A stretch of 64,000 bases of DNA from Brachypterus glaber (Eukaryota > Arthropoda > Insecta > Coleoptera > Kateretidae), in the NCBI GenBank assembly GCA_958510825.1, contig OY294047.1, forward strand, positions 38,951,229-39,015,228, read 5' to 3'. The notes beneath the pieces were generated by a model. The model was not told where the DNA came from. It made no database searches and saw nothing but the letters and a program-made list of their open reading frames with translations. The position numbers were made by a program, and so were the translations under genes. This document shows positions 44,894-55,504 of this stretch, in pieces (the first letter of the stretch is position 1; every line of letters starts with the position of its first letter).

Positions 44894-45024
44894 TTATATT
44901 ATTATTTCATGCTATAATGGCAATTATTGCATCTTAATAATTATAATTTTGCAGCTTGCAGACATTTTTGCAATAATGGAGAAGGCGCCAGCATAGGTGT
45001 TATTATAACTGATTATGTGAGTGG

Positions 45025-45548
45025 ATCTAATCATGTAATTTTGAGTTAATAAGGTTTATCGGAAATACTTAGATTTTCTTTAAACTATTTCACAAACAAT
45101 ATATAGGCCAATCAAAACCTTGCATTTTTAGTTTCTTGACCAATCAGATCAAAATGAATCTGAAAACTTTTGTGTAATTATCACTTGGTTACTATGGAAA
45201 TAAGAAACTGAGTTAATCTTAATAAATGTTATATTTTTGCAAAATTTGTTTTTAATTTGTGAAGCTTACCTTTAGTTCATTTATTTTTATTGATAATCAA
45301 TATAAATGCTTATTTTATTACCAAAACATCCTAGGTATAAACCCTAATTAATCTCAAATATTATTATTTTATGCACTTTCCATCTTAAAAGCTTTAAATC
45401 ACTGATATTCAAAGATTTTAATACATTTAATTGAATCTTGTTTTATAAAAACAGGCCACTCAAAACTAATTTAAACACTTATTTATTAAAAATATATTAA
45501 CAGTAAAGAAGTAAATAATTTATTTCTTTTAAATGACGGAAATCAAAA
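45025..45548. other. No gene seen
   Basis: AT-rich with no feature. Confidence 0.45.
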
Positions 45549-45561
45549 CATCAAATGACTG

Positions 45562-45705
45562 TGGCTCTCTTACCCGTGTTCTTTGGGTTTTTGTCCTGAG
45601 TATTTGTGTCAAGGTCAATCACCAAAACACAAATACTCAGGACAAAACCCAAAGAACACAGGCTCTGACCCAACCCACAACGAATATGCCACCTTCCTCC
45701 TCCTC
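45562..45705 (+). mobile_element. LINE 3' fragment with 5' inversion and target duplication
   Basis: CATCAAATGACTG flanks the insert on both sides (45549-45561 and 45706-45718). The right half, from GGTCAATCACCAAA to CACAACGAATATGCCACCTT and a CCT tail, is the 3' end of the LINE at 25265-26272. The left half (45562-45609) is the inverted complement of an overlapping part, GGGTTTTTGTCCTGAGTATT. This arrangement is the product expected of twin priming. Confidence 0.65.
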
Positions 45706-45718
45706 CATCAAATGACTG

Positions 45719-46069
45719 CGCAGTACAGCTTTGCCAAACTTTATTAGAAACCGTTTTTTTAAGGGTGGAAACACCCGTTATTTTATTTTTTTTCATTTGA
45801 AAAATAAACTTTTTAAACAAAAACAGCAATGATCTTTATTTAAATGCTAAAATATATGATAACTATTTTATTGGAATAATTTCAAGCATAAAATATCCCA
45901 GAAGCAAAGTTTACAATTGGCAACATTCGCGAACAAGTGAACAGCGTGGTTTTAAAAAGAGCGGCAAATTTGAGATTTAAATTTTTATTATAGTTGTAAA
46001 GTAATATTGTTGTTTAGTTTTTAAATTCTTAATTTAAATATGAAACAACATTAAACATGGTAAAATTAT
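45719..46069. other. No gene seen
   Basis: AT-rich with no feature. Confidence 0.45.
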
Positions 46070-46331
46070 ATTTGTTTGTTTGTTTAACCTCGTACTATTC
46101 TACTTAATCAAGCATCCCCTAAGTCAGGGACTTGTGTGGGCTAGTAGTAGAGGGAACCACCGGCTTATACTGACTTTCGAACCAGTTTCTAGGGAGTGTC
46201 CGTTTCACTTAGCGCCTTCGCCAAATTTCAATTATTAATTAACTGAAAAAGGCAAATCGGCGCCAGTGAGAATCGAACTCACGATAGTAGACTTGCTATA
46301 CATACGGGCTAGCCACTACGCTACCCTCCCC
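46070..46331 (-). mobile_element. tRNA-derived SINE, copy 3
   Basis: On the minus strand: GGGGAGGGTAGCGTAGTGGC (A box region), CGTGAGTTCGATTCTCACTG (intact B box GTTCGATTC), then the body shared with copies 1 and 2, and a (CAAA)n tail at 46070-46084. Copies 2 and 3 keep the GGACACTCCC stretch. Confidence 0.8.
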
Positions 46332-46388
46332 CTCAATATATATTTTGTTTGTGAAATACTCTTTCAAAATACTATTCGTGCATGTTGA

Positions 46389-46529
46389 ATTATCGCTATT
46401 TTTTTACTGTATTTAAAAAAATATTTTGCTTAAGGAAATTGTTTTCATGCATTTTATATCACGAAAAATGCACTCAAACAATTTCCAAGCTAAATATTTT
46501 TTTAATACATTAAAAAAATTATCGATAAT
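46389..46529. mobile_element. Small foldback MITE
   Basis: ATTATCGCTATTTTTTTACT, then AAATATTTTGCTTAAGGAAA and TTGTTTTCATGCATTTT, pair with the complement on the right (AAAAATGCACTCAAACAATT, TCCAAGC...ATCGATAAT). Arms of about 62 bp, loop ATATCACG. Confidence 0.65.
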
Positions 46530-47090
46530 ACATACACTTATGGTATTAGTACTGATACATTCCCTAAAGGGTTTTTTCAATTTTTTCTCAGAAGGTTAAC
46601 AAAAATTTTAATACAATTTCTACATTATTTCTGCTATTCTCTTCTCGCAAAGATACATACTTTTTTGTTTTCGTTCTTAGTTCCTGACAGTAGGTACGAA
46701 TAATCGAAAAAGTCAATTTCAATAGCACCAAACTTTTGCAAAATTCGTTTAAAAGTTTTGTGTGACCCTTTCGGTCCAAGTATCGCACTGGGGGTTTTAT
46801 AAAATATGTGGCAAAGTTTAATTTCTTATCGTTACGCCAGTCACTTCAGCTCGAACCGAACGGGGTTTTCAATTAGATACATTACACTGTTAAAAGTTTT
46901 GTAGTTTGTTTATATAAACCAAAAACCATAATTAATAATAATTATTATTATAATAGAATAATAATTAATTGCAATGCCAATGTATAGGTATAACAAAGTA
47001 TGCATTTTGCAACAAGTGTCTAACACGCCTTTACTTATTTAATAAGGGGAATAAATTTCTATTAAAGGAAAATTCTTCTTCATATCATTG
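46530..47090. other. No gene seen
   Basis: AT-rich, with no repeat shared with the rest of the window. Confidence 0.45.
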
Positions 47091-47124
47091 CATGGCGTGG
47101 CATGGCATGGCATAGCATAGCATA
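47091..47124. repeat. Pentanucleotide microsatellite (GCATG/GCATA)n
   Basis: CATGGCGTGGCATGGCATGG followed by CATAGCATAGCATA. Confidence 0.8.
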
Positions 47125-47329
47125 TGCGCTATGAGCAGTATGTAAGTGTAATTTAAAGTTTTTTTGTGATATCTACAATCTATTTCAAATTCCATATTGC
47201 TTTCCCCTTTTGAAAATATTCAAAATTTCAGAAACCCTTGTATTCCTGCAAAAAATTTCATTTTTTTTGCATATTTTTGTGTTTTATGACGTTTTATGTC
47301 GATATAAATCTATTTCAAGCAAAAAAAAA

Positions 47330-47510
47330 TGTGGGTCAACTGGTCGATTGGTGGTCCTGTCCGGGAAATCTTGTATCCACGATAACTTAAGAACGCTTTA
47401 AGCTAGAGACTTGAAATTTGGCATACATGTATGTTACCAAAAGTTCTCGCTCGAGATTGTCCAAAATTATCAAAATTTGCATTACTTGATACTTGAACGT
47501 TCCCTTATAT
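47330..47510 (-). repeat. Dispersed core motif plus family E end
   Basis: On the minus strand CCAAATTTCAAGTCTCTAGC and TTAAGCGTTCTTAAGTTATC with GTGGATACAAG match the cores at 53435 and 48836. Immediately right, 47466-47505 (ATCAAAATTTGC, GATACTTGAACGTTCCC) is a family E right end without a left partner. Confidence 0.55.
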
Positions 47511-48063
47511 GCTTAAGAATAAATAAATAAATTTGATCGTTTACATGAATCAGTCCCATTGTGCTATATATATATATTTTTTTTCAATATGACCAATTTA
47601 CCAATTTTTCCAAGCCGTAAGTAGAATTATATTTCTTATAATTAGTACTTTAGTATGTTATGTTAAACTTTTTAAAATGATTATTTAATTTTAATCTTTT
47701 GGTAGAAAATTTTATGTACAATATACATTTTGTTGTGATGAACTAAAGAGAAAGTAAACAACCTCAAAACCAATTAAAGATTATTTTAAAGGCTTTCTTC
47801 TGTAACTTTGCAGCAAATAACCATTGAACAATTATTTTCATGAGGTGATTTCATCCTGATGTAGTCGGTATAATAATTTATAAATAAAACTATGTTAACA
47901 TAACATGTTGTCAACACCGAAAAATATATTTGTTTAAAAAATTAATTAAAAACCTGATGCATTCCAAAATTTGTATCGTCAGAGGGTAACAAAAATGTAG
48001 CAAAACAGAATAAGCGAGAATTTACTTATGAGTATACAAAAATTATTTTTAAAAATTATCTTG
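47511..48063. other. No gene seen
   Basis: AT-rich with a short (TA)n at 47562-47573. Confidence 0.45.
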
Positions 48064-48190
48064 TCAAACACTTTAGGGGGGGGGGGGGTAGAGGTCATTT
48101 TGGAGAGTAATGGTATAGGAAAATAGCGTTACAGGGGGGGGGGTCCAAAATAATCAAAATTTACGTTACGTAATTCTTGAACGTTCCCTA
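48064..48190. mobile_element. Family E MITE, left end missing (E4)
   Basis: A G-run, GTCATTTTGGAGAGTAATGG, TATAGGAAAATAGCGTTACA, a second G-run, CCAAAATAATCAAAATTTAC and the end TTGAACGTTCCC. The interior equals E1. The terminal GGGAACGTT at the left is gone. Confidence 0.65.
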
Positions 48191-48780
48191 ATTGAATTAC
48201 GTAGTTATAAATAGTTTGTTTGTACATTGTTTAGGTTGCATCTTCCAGGTGGTACCTTTTTTATAGGATATCAACAATTAGAACAGTTAGTCTATCGGGA
48301 ACGCGAAAGAAATAACGTACAACTCCCTAACTCCCATCGCAATCAGTTGTGGCGTGCCTGTATCGGAAACAAAGAGGTCTTACTGTTCAAGTATTCTAGA
48401 AAACTAGACCGATAGGCTTCATATCGACTATCGTTGAGACTGTGATCTGTCATCCTAATACATTTTTTAGTCCGGAAAACATTAGGTGGAATTATGCATT
48501 TTTTGCTGTGAAATTTATAATAAAATACTGCTGCCAACAAAATAATACTTTCCCCTATAGACCTAGGTTAATTAAAATAAAAAAAAAAACAAAATTAAAA
48601 AAAAAAAAACAAAATAAAAAAAAAAAACAAATTATAAAAAAATAAAAAATAAATAAAAAAAAAATATTTTCAAAACATTTTTTTTCCAAAATAAAGTTTC
48701 TTTTTACGTAAAACAAAAAATAAATTGAAAAAAAATATGTTTTTGAAAAAAATTGTTTTTACCCCATTTTACCCTGTTAC
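48191..48780. other. GC-richer patch then A-rich tract, no gene assigned
   Basis: 48235-48415 is GC-richer with a 62-codon plus-strand frame lacking motifs. 48575-48740 is nearly pure A with CAAAA interruptions. Confidence 0.4.
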
Positions 48781-48925
48781 CCCAATCCGATTTTTACCAA
48801 AAACAATCCCAGCCTAGAACTTTGGATAATCATCCTGTGGTCCAAATTTGAAGTCTTTAGCCCTAAGCGTTCTTGAGTTATCGTAGTCACTAATTTCCCG
48901 GACACACAGACCGACAGACACATTT
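48781..48925 (+). repeat. Dispersed core motif copy
   Basis: CCAATCCGATTTTTACCAAA, CCTAGAACTTTGG, GGTCCAAATTTGAAGTCTTT, then AGCGTTCTTGAGTTATCGTA and CACACAGACCGACAGACAC. Same order as 53341-53488 and 47330-47425. Confidence 0.6.
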
Positions 48926-50173
48926 TTTTTGCGGTAATTATATTTTACGGTAACCTTTACATTTTATTGTAATTTCTAAAAGTTTTGGTTTCGTCCTAAC
49001 CCTCAGTTTTTGATTCTCAAGTGAATCACCCTGCAATAACAGAACAGCGTCGACATGAAAAACCGATTAATCGATTAGTAAAATATGGTTTCAAGTATTT
49101 ACTTTAAAATTAGTTAGTATTTTTAAATTTAAATTTTTGCGAGCCCCCGGTAAATGAATACTTCGATCTGACGAGTGCTCATTATTAATACCTATATACC
49201 TAGTGACTATGTTTCCCGGCCTATCAATAGACAGTCACAATCTAAACAGGCAGTAAAACTTTGGTCACGCCAAATGCCTTTATGATCGTCTGGGGTAATA
49301 TAAAGAAAATGAAAAACACTAGATATATGTAGTATTGTCTCAGAAAAGGTGATACTGACAACCGGTCTCGACGCCAACAGGAAACACGACTACGTAGGGG
49401 AACACGTACCGCTTTAGAGGGAGGTCGTATTATCATACTGTAAAGAAAAAAATACTAATTAGTTAATTGTTTGATAAAAGATGATCCTCTAAATTTTTTA
49501 AGAAAAAATATTAATTGCACTGCGCTAGACCTATATGATGCGCTGTTATTGGAACGTTCCTTCGTTTTTCTTAATTAACTCGTTTTTTCTTGATTAACAG
49601 CGGTTTTTTGCCCATGTAACAAACGTTTTTTACATAGGTATGTTAACTACGCTACTCTGTCTTTAAATTTACTACTAACTACATAGTTTTCAACTGCTTT
49701 CTTTATGAACATAAACCTACTAAGATTCCCCAGTCATCGTGTTAGTAGGGCCTCATTTTTTTCTCCCTGCATTACGTCTCTTTAAAGCCAAGGTGTCTGG
49801 CTTTAAAATGCTAATCTTCACAAATGGGGTGCGCGTTATTTTGAATTATGGTTTTGTTTTACATTTTTATTGCGGCAGCATTTATAATAACGTTTTTCAA
49901 TTTGAGTATTTCTCTTCTTTCCAGGAGAATGATGACAAAGATGGTGTCTGCGCCTACAGGATAATTTTAATTTTCTAAGTGGCCATATTTTTGACAAAAT
50001 TAAAGGCTTTAACTTTATTATGGATTTATAAACAATTCCAAAATATGTTGTTTTTAAATAAATACATACAGATAATTTATTACTGAAAACAAGTTCGTAA
50101 TATTCAGATCAAGTGACTCAAAAGTTTGTTTATCCGTAAGCAGGTTATGTACTATAATTAAGCCTCTTACTTT
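48926..50173. other. No gene seen
   Basis: Mixed composition. Frames at 49242-49436 (minus) and 49739-49978 (plus) have no motif. Confidence 0.4.
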
Positions 50174-50648
50174 ACACTGTAAAAAGTAAACTGAATATTC
50201 AGTTACAAATGGATAGGAAATCGGAAGTTATTATCCTATACAATTGTACTTTAATTTTTGTTGAAAACACGCAACATTTCATGTCCGTCCTTAAATATTA
50301 AAGTAAGTGACTTTAGAACTAGAGTGTTTTTAACAAAAATTAAAGTACATTTGTATCCTATCTATTTGTAACTAAATATTCAGTTACAAATGGATAGGAA
50401 GTTATGATCCCATACAAGTGTACTTTAATTATTGTTAAAAACACTATAGTTCTAAAGTCATGTACTTTAAAATTTAAGTACTAAATATTCAGTTACAAAT
50501 GGATAGAAAGTTATGATCTTATACAAGTGTACTTTAATTATTGCTGAGTGTTTTTAACAAAAATTTAAGTAGGTATAGTTGTATAGGACAATCACTTTCG
50601 ATTTCCTATCCATTTGTAACTGAATATTTAAATTATTTTTTACAGTGC
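50174..50648. mobile_element. MITE with ACACTGTAAAAA ends and reiterated interior (R)
   Basis: ACACTGTAAAAAGTAAACTG with AATATTCAGTTACAAATGGA on the left matches the complement on the right (TCCATTTGTAACTGAATATT, TTTTTTACAGTG). The phrase AATATTCAGTTACAAATGGA recurs directly at about 50193, 50371 and 50487 and inverted at about 50354. TGTACTTTAATTATTG also recurs, so the interior has been duplicated more than once. Confidence 0.7.
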
Positions 50649-50746
50649 AAGTAGTTTCAGACTCCGTTAACAGAACCCAGGCACCTTTTCAGTAGTTGAC
50701 CTGTGTTATTTAAGTTTTTTTAATTAATGTTAATTTTTATAAATTA

Positions 50747-51381
50747 TACAGGGTTATTCAGAAATAAGTTCGAGAAATTTAAGAGGTGATTCTACGTTAA
50801 AAAACATGAAAAAAAGTTTCTATAAAGGTTGGTCCAAAAATGAGTCCTAAGGGAGCTACGGCTCTTTAAAGTTATAATAAAATTAAGGTTTTTAATTAAT
50901 AACTCTTGTACCCTTTAAGCTAGAGCGATGAGCTTTTGCATGTATACTAGTATTAATAAGGGCAATAAGTTAATGTTAATTTATTTTTTTGAATTTGTCC
51001 AGGCGTGCCTAGACGGACAAAATATGCTTAATACATTTTTGCCCCAAACTTTTTTATGTGTATTTTTTTTTGTTTTTTTGTAATAAATACAGATTCCTTC
51101 AGTAAAAATACATTAAAAATGTCATATAGTGTAACACTGTAGAAGCAACCGTTTTCAAAAAAAAATGCAATTAAGAGGAAGTAACATTTTGTACCACTAA
51201 AAATGTTACTTTTTAAAAGTTATAGCCTTTTAAAAATATATAATATTAAATTTAGGTGTTTTGGTGAAAAATACTTTTTTGCTTAGTTCTAAGTGAAGAA
51301 TAGCAGCATTAAAATTTTATTGGTGATTTCTTTGTTCCCCATTCAATATGTCCATCTTCGAAGGGCCGCCACTTCCTTAGG
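50747..51381 (+). mobile_element. Family A element, right end lost (A3)
   Basis: TACAGGGTTATTCAGAAATA, GTGATTCTACG, AGTTTCTATAAAGGTTGGTC and GGGAGCTACGGCTCTTTAAA. The interior then matches A1 read on the minus strand (ACCCTTTAAGCTAGAGCGA, TAGTGTAACACTGTAG, ATTCAATATGTCCATCTTCG). It stops at CTTCCTTAGGGCAC before the second terminal repeat. A 100-bp stretch with CCAGGCGTGCCTAGACGGAC is present here and absent from A1. Confidence 0.7.
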
Positions 51382-52203
51382 GCACATGAGGCACAAAACG
51401 AATATACAAGAATTAATATAATGGATGCCTGCATCTTACAAATCACAAATGAAGTAATTCCGTTTTTAAATAATGGATAATCAGAGTTGTGATGGCACTT
51501 AAATTGTGTGCCTAATACAATTAATTAGTATTTATAAATCTAAAGGTAACATATTTGAAACTTTTTTATATCTGCAATGGTTTAAAAAATAGGAACAATT
51601 AATTAAGTAAATTTTGACAGTCTATAACTAGAAAACAAATGAGTGCAGAAAAAAATGACATACAACTGAATTATTCTAATTTGAAGATCTTTTAATTTCA
51701 TGAACAAAAAATAGTTTACCATGGGGAAAAAATATAGAGGTAGCCACAAGGCTTATCCCTTACCATTTCAGAGAAAAATGACGGGGGCGGGAATTCTGGA
51801 TCACCCTGTACAAGAAATCGAAAATTGATTTTTTGAGATACGTGGTTTCGAAATTTACAAGTCGATGAGCATATTTTGTGCTATCTCGGTATATTAGGAA
51901 AACTCTTTATCCAGGTTGATTTAACACTCACTAAAAACATGTAGTTATATTACAAAAATTCTTAATCCAAATCTATGTAGTTTATCATGATTTACTGAAA
52001 TGAGATAAATTTTAGAGTCATTTAAAGATTATATCTGGCATGGCTATCTTCATAAAAATTGCTCCATCCAATTTTGACCTAATAAATTCATTTTGTCAAA
52101 TAAATTATTTTAAAATATGTAATAAAGGATAAATAACTTCGAAACAAAATTTTCCAACGTATGATTCCTTTAAAATTTACACACTAAAAAAACTATAGTA
52201 TAT
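51382..52203. other. No gene seen
   Basis: AT-rich. A terminus-like GGATCACCCTGTACAAG at about 51799 has no partner. Confidence 0.45.
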
Positions 52204-52345
52204 TACATAACTAGTGTGGAAAGTGACATATTTCACGAGAGTGGGAAGGTTTACGAACCAGCCGTCAGGCGAGTGAGAAAACCCCACGAGTGTACGAAAT
52301 ACACTTTCCTACGGGTTATGTACACTACTTTTCCTACGATCCTAA
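52204..52345. repeat. Family H-like hairpin with CGAGTG motifs (H3)
   Basis: AGTGTGGAAAGTGACATATT and TCACGAG on the left pair loosely with CGAGTGTACGAAATACACTT and TCC. The loop has GAACCAGCCGTCAGGCGAG. The right edge ACACTACTTTTCCTACGA equals the closing phrase of the 31591 hairpin and of H1. Confidence 0.5.
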
Positions 52346-52679
52346 AAATATATAAAAATTCTTAATTTAATATTTTCTAATTTTTATTACTTATTTAAAG
52401 AATTTTTGAGAAAAGCAAAGCATACAAAGCAAAAAATAGCATACAAATTTATGTATGTTAAACAGGAAATATGATTTTCTTTTACTTTTAGTTTTCTTGG
52501 TTTTTAAATTTAATACAATATTATACAATGCAATACCTAGCTGTTTAATAGGTTGCCTATAACGCAAGCCTCTTGTGTAAATCAAGGCAAGACAGTTTGC
52601 TAATTAAATTAAATTTCTTTAGCTATGTTCCCATATAAAACAGTAAAATTGTACTGTTTTACGATTTCATAAGCAAAAG
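52346..52679. other. No gene seen
   Basis: AT-rich with no feature. The last nine bases belong to the target duplication of the next element. Confidence 0.45.
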
Positions 52680-54146
52680 TAGTGTTGCCGCCTAAGGGCT
52701 ATCGTCTCGCTATCTTCTCGTTATCGTTGAACAGAACGATAGCGAGAGGTGGAAAAATATCGTATCGTTGTAACGATAACGAGAGGCCTCTCGCCCGTAA
52801 CGAGACCGAAGCGATAACTCTCCTACAGTCAGAGACAGTCGAATGTTGAAGCCACCTAAAATCAGATAAAAATATTTGACACAAACGTCATTATTTAATT
52901 TATAAATTTAATGATTTTTAAAATGCAATTATATTCTTTAATATGCATTATGCAGCATACATTAGCCCATTATAAAAGGCTTTTATATTTTAGAATCATA
53001 TCGCAGGCAGAAATTGCTTCAACATTATCCTATTTTAATAGCAGATATAAAAATATGAACTCCTGGCAATTGTACTAAGTACCTAATTAGGCTTATAGTA
53101 AGTATGGTAGTATCTGACTAATACGAGGGGTAATTTAAAAGAAGGCAGAAAGGCCAGCGCTGCTGTTAGTAGGATTTAAGTTCTAAAAATCAATTTTAAT
53201 AGTCTTTATATATTTTACTTTCCTATTTTTACTTTCTCATAAAGAAAGTATTGTGATAAAATAAAAGAGCAAACATTTTTTTACATAAATTATCTTAGTT
53301 TTTCCTGAAACGTCAAGAAAAATCAAAATAAGCCAAAAAATGATATCCGTCTGTCTGTCGGTCGGTCTGTCTGTCTGTCCAAACCGAATTTGCTAAAAAA
53401 CGAACTTGTCGAAGATAATATAAAAAACATCTGCATACCAAATTTCAAGTGGCTAGCTCAAAGCGTTCTTAAGTTATCGTGGATACATTTTTTTGCTTAT
53501 TTTGATTTTTCTCGACGTTTCAGGAAAAAAAATAAGATAATTTATGTAAAAAAATGTTTGATTTTTTTTCTATCACAATATTTTCTTTATGAGAAAGTAA
53601 AAATGGGAAAGCAAAATATATAAAGACTATTAAAATTCATTTTTAGCACTCAAATCCTACTAACAGCAGCGCTGGCCTTTTTGCCTTCTTTTAAATTACC
53701 CCTCGTATTAGTCAGATACTACCATACTTACTATAAGCCTAATTAGGTACTTAGTGCAACTGCCAGTTCATATTTTTATAACTGCTATAAAAATAGGACA
53801 ATGAAGCAATTACTGCTTGCGATACTATTTAAAAGGATAAAAGCCTTTTATAATGGTCACATATATGCAGCAAAATATCCTTTTACGAAGATATATGCAT
53901 TTTAGTAATTTTTGACATATTCTTCTTAAATGTGACATTTGAGTCAAATTCATTTAACTAATATTAGATGGCTGTAATATTCAACTTTTACTGTAGAACG
54001 ATAAGTATCGTTATCGCGAGAGGTAGGCGATAATGAGAGGCCTCTCGTTATCGTTTGTGCGAGACGATAATTTTTAAACTATCGCATCGTAGTTGCGATA
54101 CGAGAGGTATTTATTGGCGATAACTATCGCTTTAGGCGGCAACACT
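52680..54146. mobile_element. 1.47-kb foldback with ~10-bp target duplication (MULE/FB-like)
   Basis: The ends AGTGTTGCCGCCTAA and complement open inverted arms of about 650 bp (to 53340, and from 53489). Near the termini both arms have subrepeats of ATCGTTATCG and GAGAGGCCTCTCG. Further in they share AGTAAGTATGGTAGTATCTG, GCCAGCGCTGCTGTTAGTAG and TCCTGAAACGTC. AAGCAAAAG stands on both sides (52671-52679 and 54147-54155; 10 bp with one mismatch). Long inverted arms with 9-10 bp duplications are typical of Mutator-like and Drosophila Foldback-type elements. The 148-bp spacer holds GTCTGTCTGTC repeats and one dispersed core motif. No transposase. Confidence 0.7.
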
Positions 54147-54199
54147 AAGCAAAAGACCATGTATTTTGATGTTTTTTATAAAATGTAAGGTAACTAAAT

Positions 54200-54448
54200 T
54201 AAATAATAAATCTTCTCTCTAGAAAAGGCATTTCATTTGTAAAAACTGAAAAAAACGTAGCCAACATATACATTTGTCTGTCTTACACGCACAGCTTTGT
54301 TCTAACAGAGACAACAATAACAGTTACTGGTAATTGTTATTGTATAGGCCTGAATATACCTACTATTTGTTTACAAACAAACCGAGATATTGGCGATACT
54401 TTATATTAACGGTATACGTATTCTAGAGAGAAGAGTTTTTAGTTCGTT
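54200..54448 (+). mobile_element. MITE with CTTCTCTCTAGAA ends (S1)
   Basis: Inverted ends (TCTTCTCTCTAGAA and TTCTAGAGAGAAGA) enclose CATTTCATTTGTAAAAACTG, CGTAGCCAACATATACATTT and ACCGAGATATTGGCGATACT. The reverse complement is at 58725-58966. TTAGTTCGTTGGGAT follows in both orientations, so a few bases of the flank belong to the element. Confidence 0.75.
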
Positions 54449-54537
54449 GGGATTGTAGGAAAAATTAGTTTCCCCATCCAAAAACATACTATTACTTTTT
54501 TTTAAACCCTTATATTCACTTTACTTCCATATACATA

Positions 54538-55267
54538 CAGTGCGGTCCAAAAGTCACCTTCCCCCTCCTCTTAACTTTTGAACGAGTTGAGATATCGATT
54601 TCAAATTTAGAACTCTTAAATAAGACAATTTAAACTATCTTTAAGCATATATTTGATACTTTTATCTCTTAAAATGTGGACAGGGGGGCATGGGGGGAAT
54701 TTTTTTTAAATGTAAAGGGGGGTCGTGTGATACATCATTTTAAAGCATTTAAAATTCTCATTATAACCATACATTTTTAAATTTTTTAAACATTTTTTAA
54801 GGTTTTGATTTTTCAGTTTTTCCTGCTAAAAAAATAAATTTTTAAGTTTTTTTTTTGTTAATTTTTATTTATGTCAGATAAAATTAGTTGAAAAGTATAA
54901 TTTACTTTTTTTCATTATGAAATTAGGCATTTTAAAAAAATTGTTTGGATTTTTTAGAGTAATTTTGACAAAAATACCCATTTTCAACCCTATTTTAAAC
55001 CCAAAAAAAAATATTTAAAAAAAATAAAAAATATACAGTTAAATTGAGAATTTTATAAGCTTTAAAATGATGTATCACAAGACCCACCTTTCCATTTAAA
55101 AAAATGTCGCCCTATGCCCCCCTGCCCACATTTTAAGAGCTAAAAGTATCAAATATATGCTTAAAGATAGTTTAAGTTGTCTAAAGTTGTTTAAGAGTTC
55201 TAAATTTGAAGTCGATATCTAAACTCGTTCAAAAGTTAAGAGGGGGCGTGACTTTTGGACCTCTCTG
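54538..55267. mobile_element. Tc1/mariner-type MITE (M2)
   Basis: CAGTGCGGTCCAAAAGTCAC on the left and the complement of GTGACTTTTGGACCTCTCTG on the right, with TA on each side. The arms and middle match M1 closely. Confidence 0.75.
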
Positions 55268-55305
55268 TATCTATAGGTATATACAGTTACCTCACTCTTA
55301 ATGAT

Positions 55306-55445
55306 GTATCACACGACCCTCTTTTCCATTAAAAAAATCCACCCCTGTGCCCCCCTACCACATTTTAAATGCTAAAAATATCAAACATATGCCAAAATAT
55401 AGTTTAAGTAGACTTACTTAAGTGTTTTAAATTTAAAGTCGATTC
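55306..55445. repeat. Partial family M arm
   Basis: ATGATGTATCACACGACCC, CACATTTTAAATGC, CAAACATATGCCAAAATATA and AAATTTAAAGTCGATTCTAC are the right arm of family M without its terminus. It sits 38 bp from M2. Confidence 0.6.
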
Positions 55446-55504
55446 TACAGTTCGAAAAACAATAAGAAATAATATTTATTTATAACTTATTGTAACTTAT
55501 TCAT

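Larger units (their letters stand above)
43073..45024 (+). repeat. Diverged exon-like repeat series
   Basis: At least four copies of one segment lie in the same orientation. Their marker phrases are TTATGGCGAAGGCGC (43079), TTTGGCGAATGCTC (43491), TTATGGCGAAGGCGC (43674) and AATGGAGAAGGCGCC (44975). A fifth, weaker copy begins near 44702. Copies at 43440 and 44890 also share 90 bp of upstream sequence (CATGTTTRTATTATTATTTC, then TTTTRCAGC). Downstream all share TGAGTGGATN, then AAAATTTTGAGTTAATA and GGAAATACTTAG. Three copies have a 3' splice-site-like TTTTACAG, TTTTGCAG or TTTTTCAG before the marker, and the last has a donor-like TAT|GTGAGT after it. The reading frame between gives related peptides such as HFCNNGEGASIGVI and NFCNFGECSNVGCL. 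This could be a decayed tandemly duplicated small exon or a non-coding repeat. No intact gene is assigned. Confidence 0.45.
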
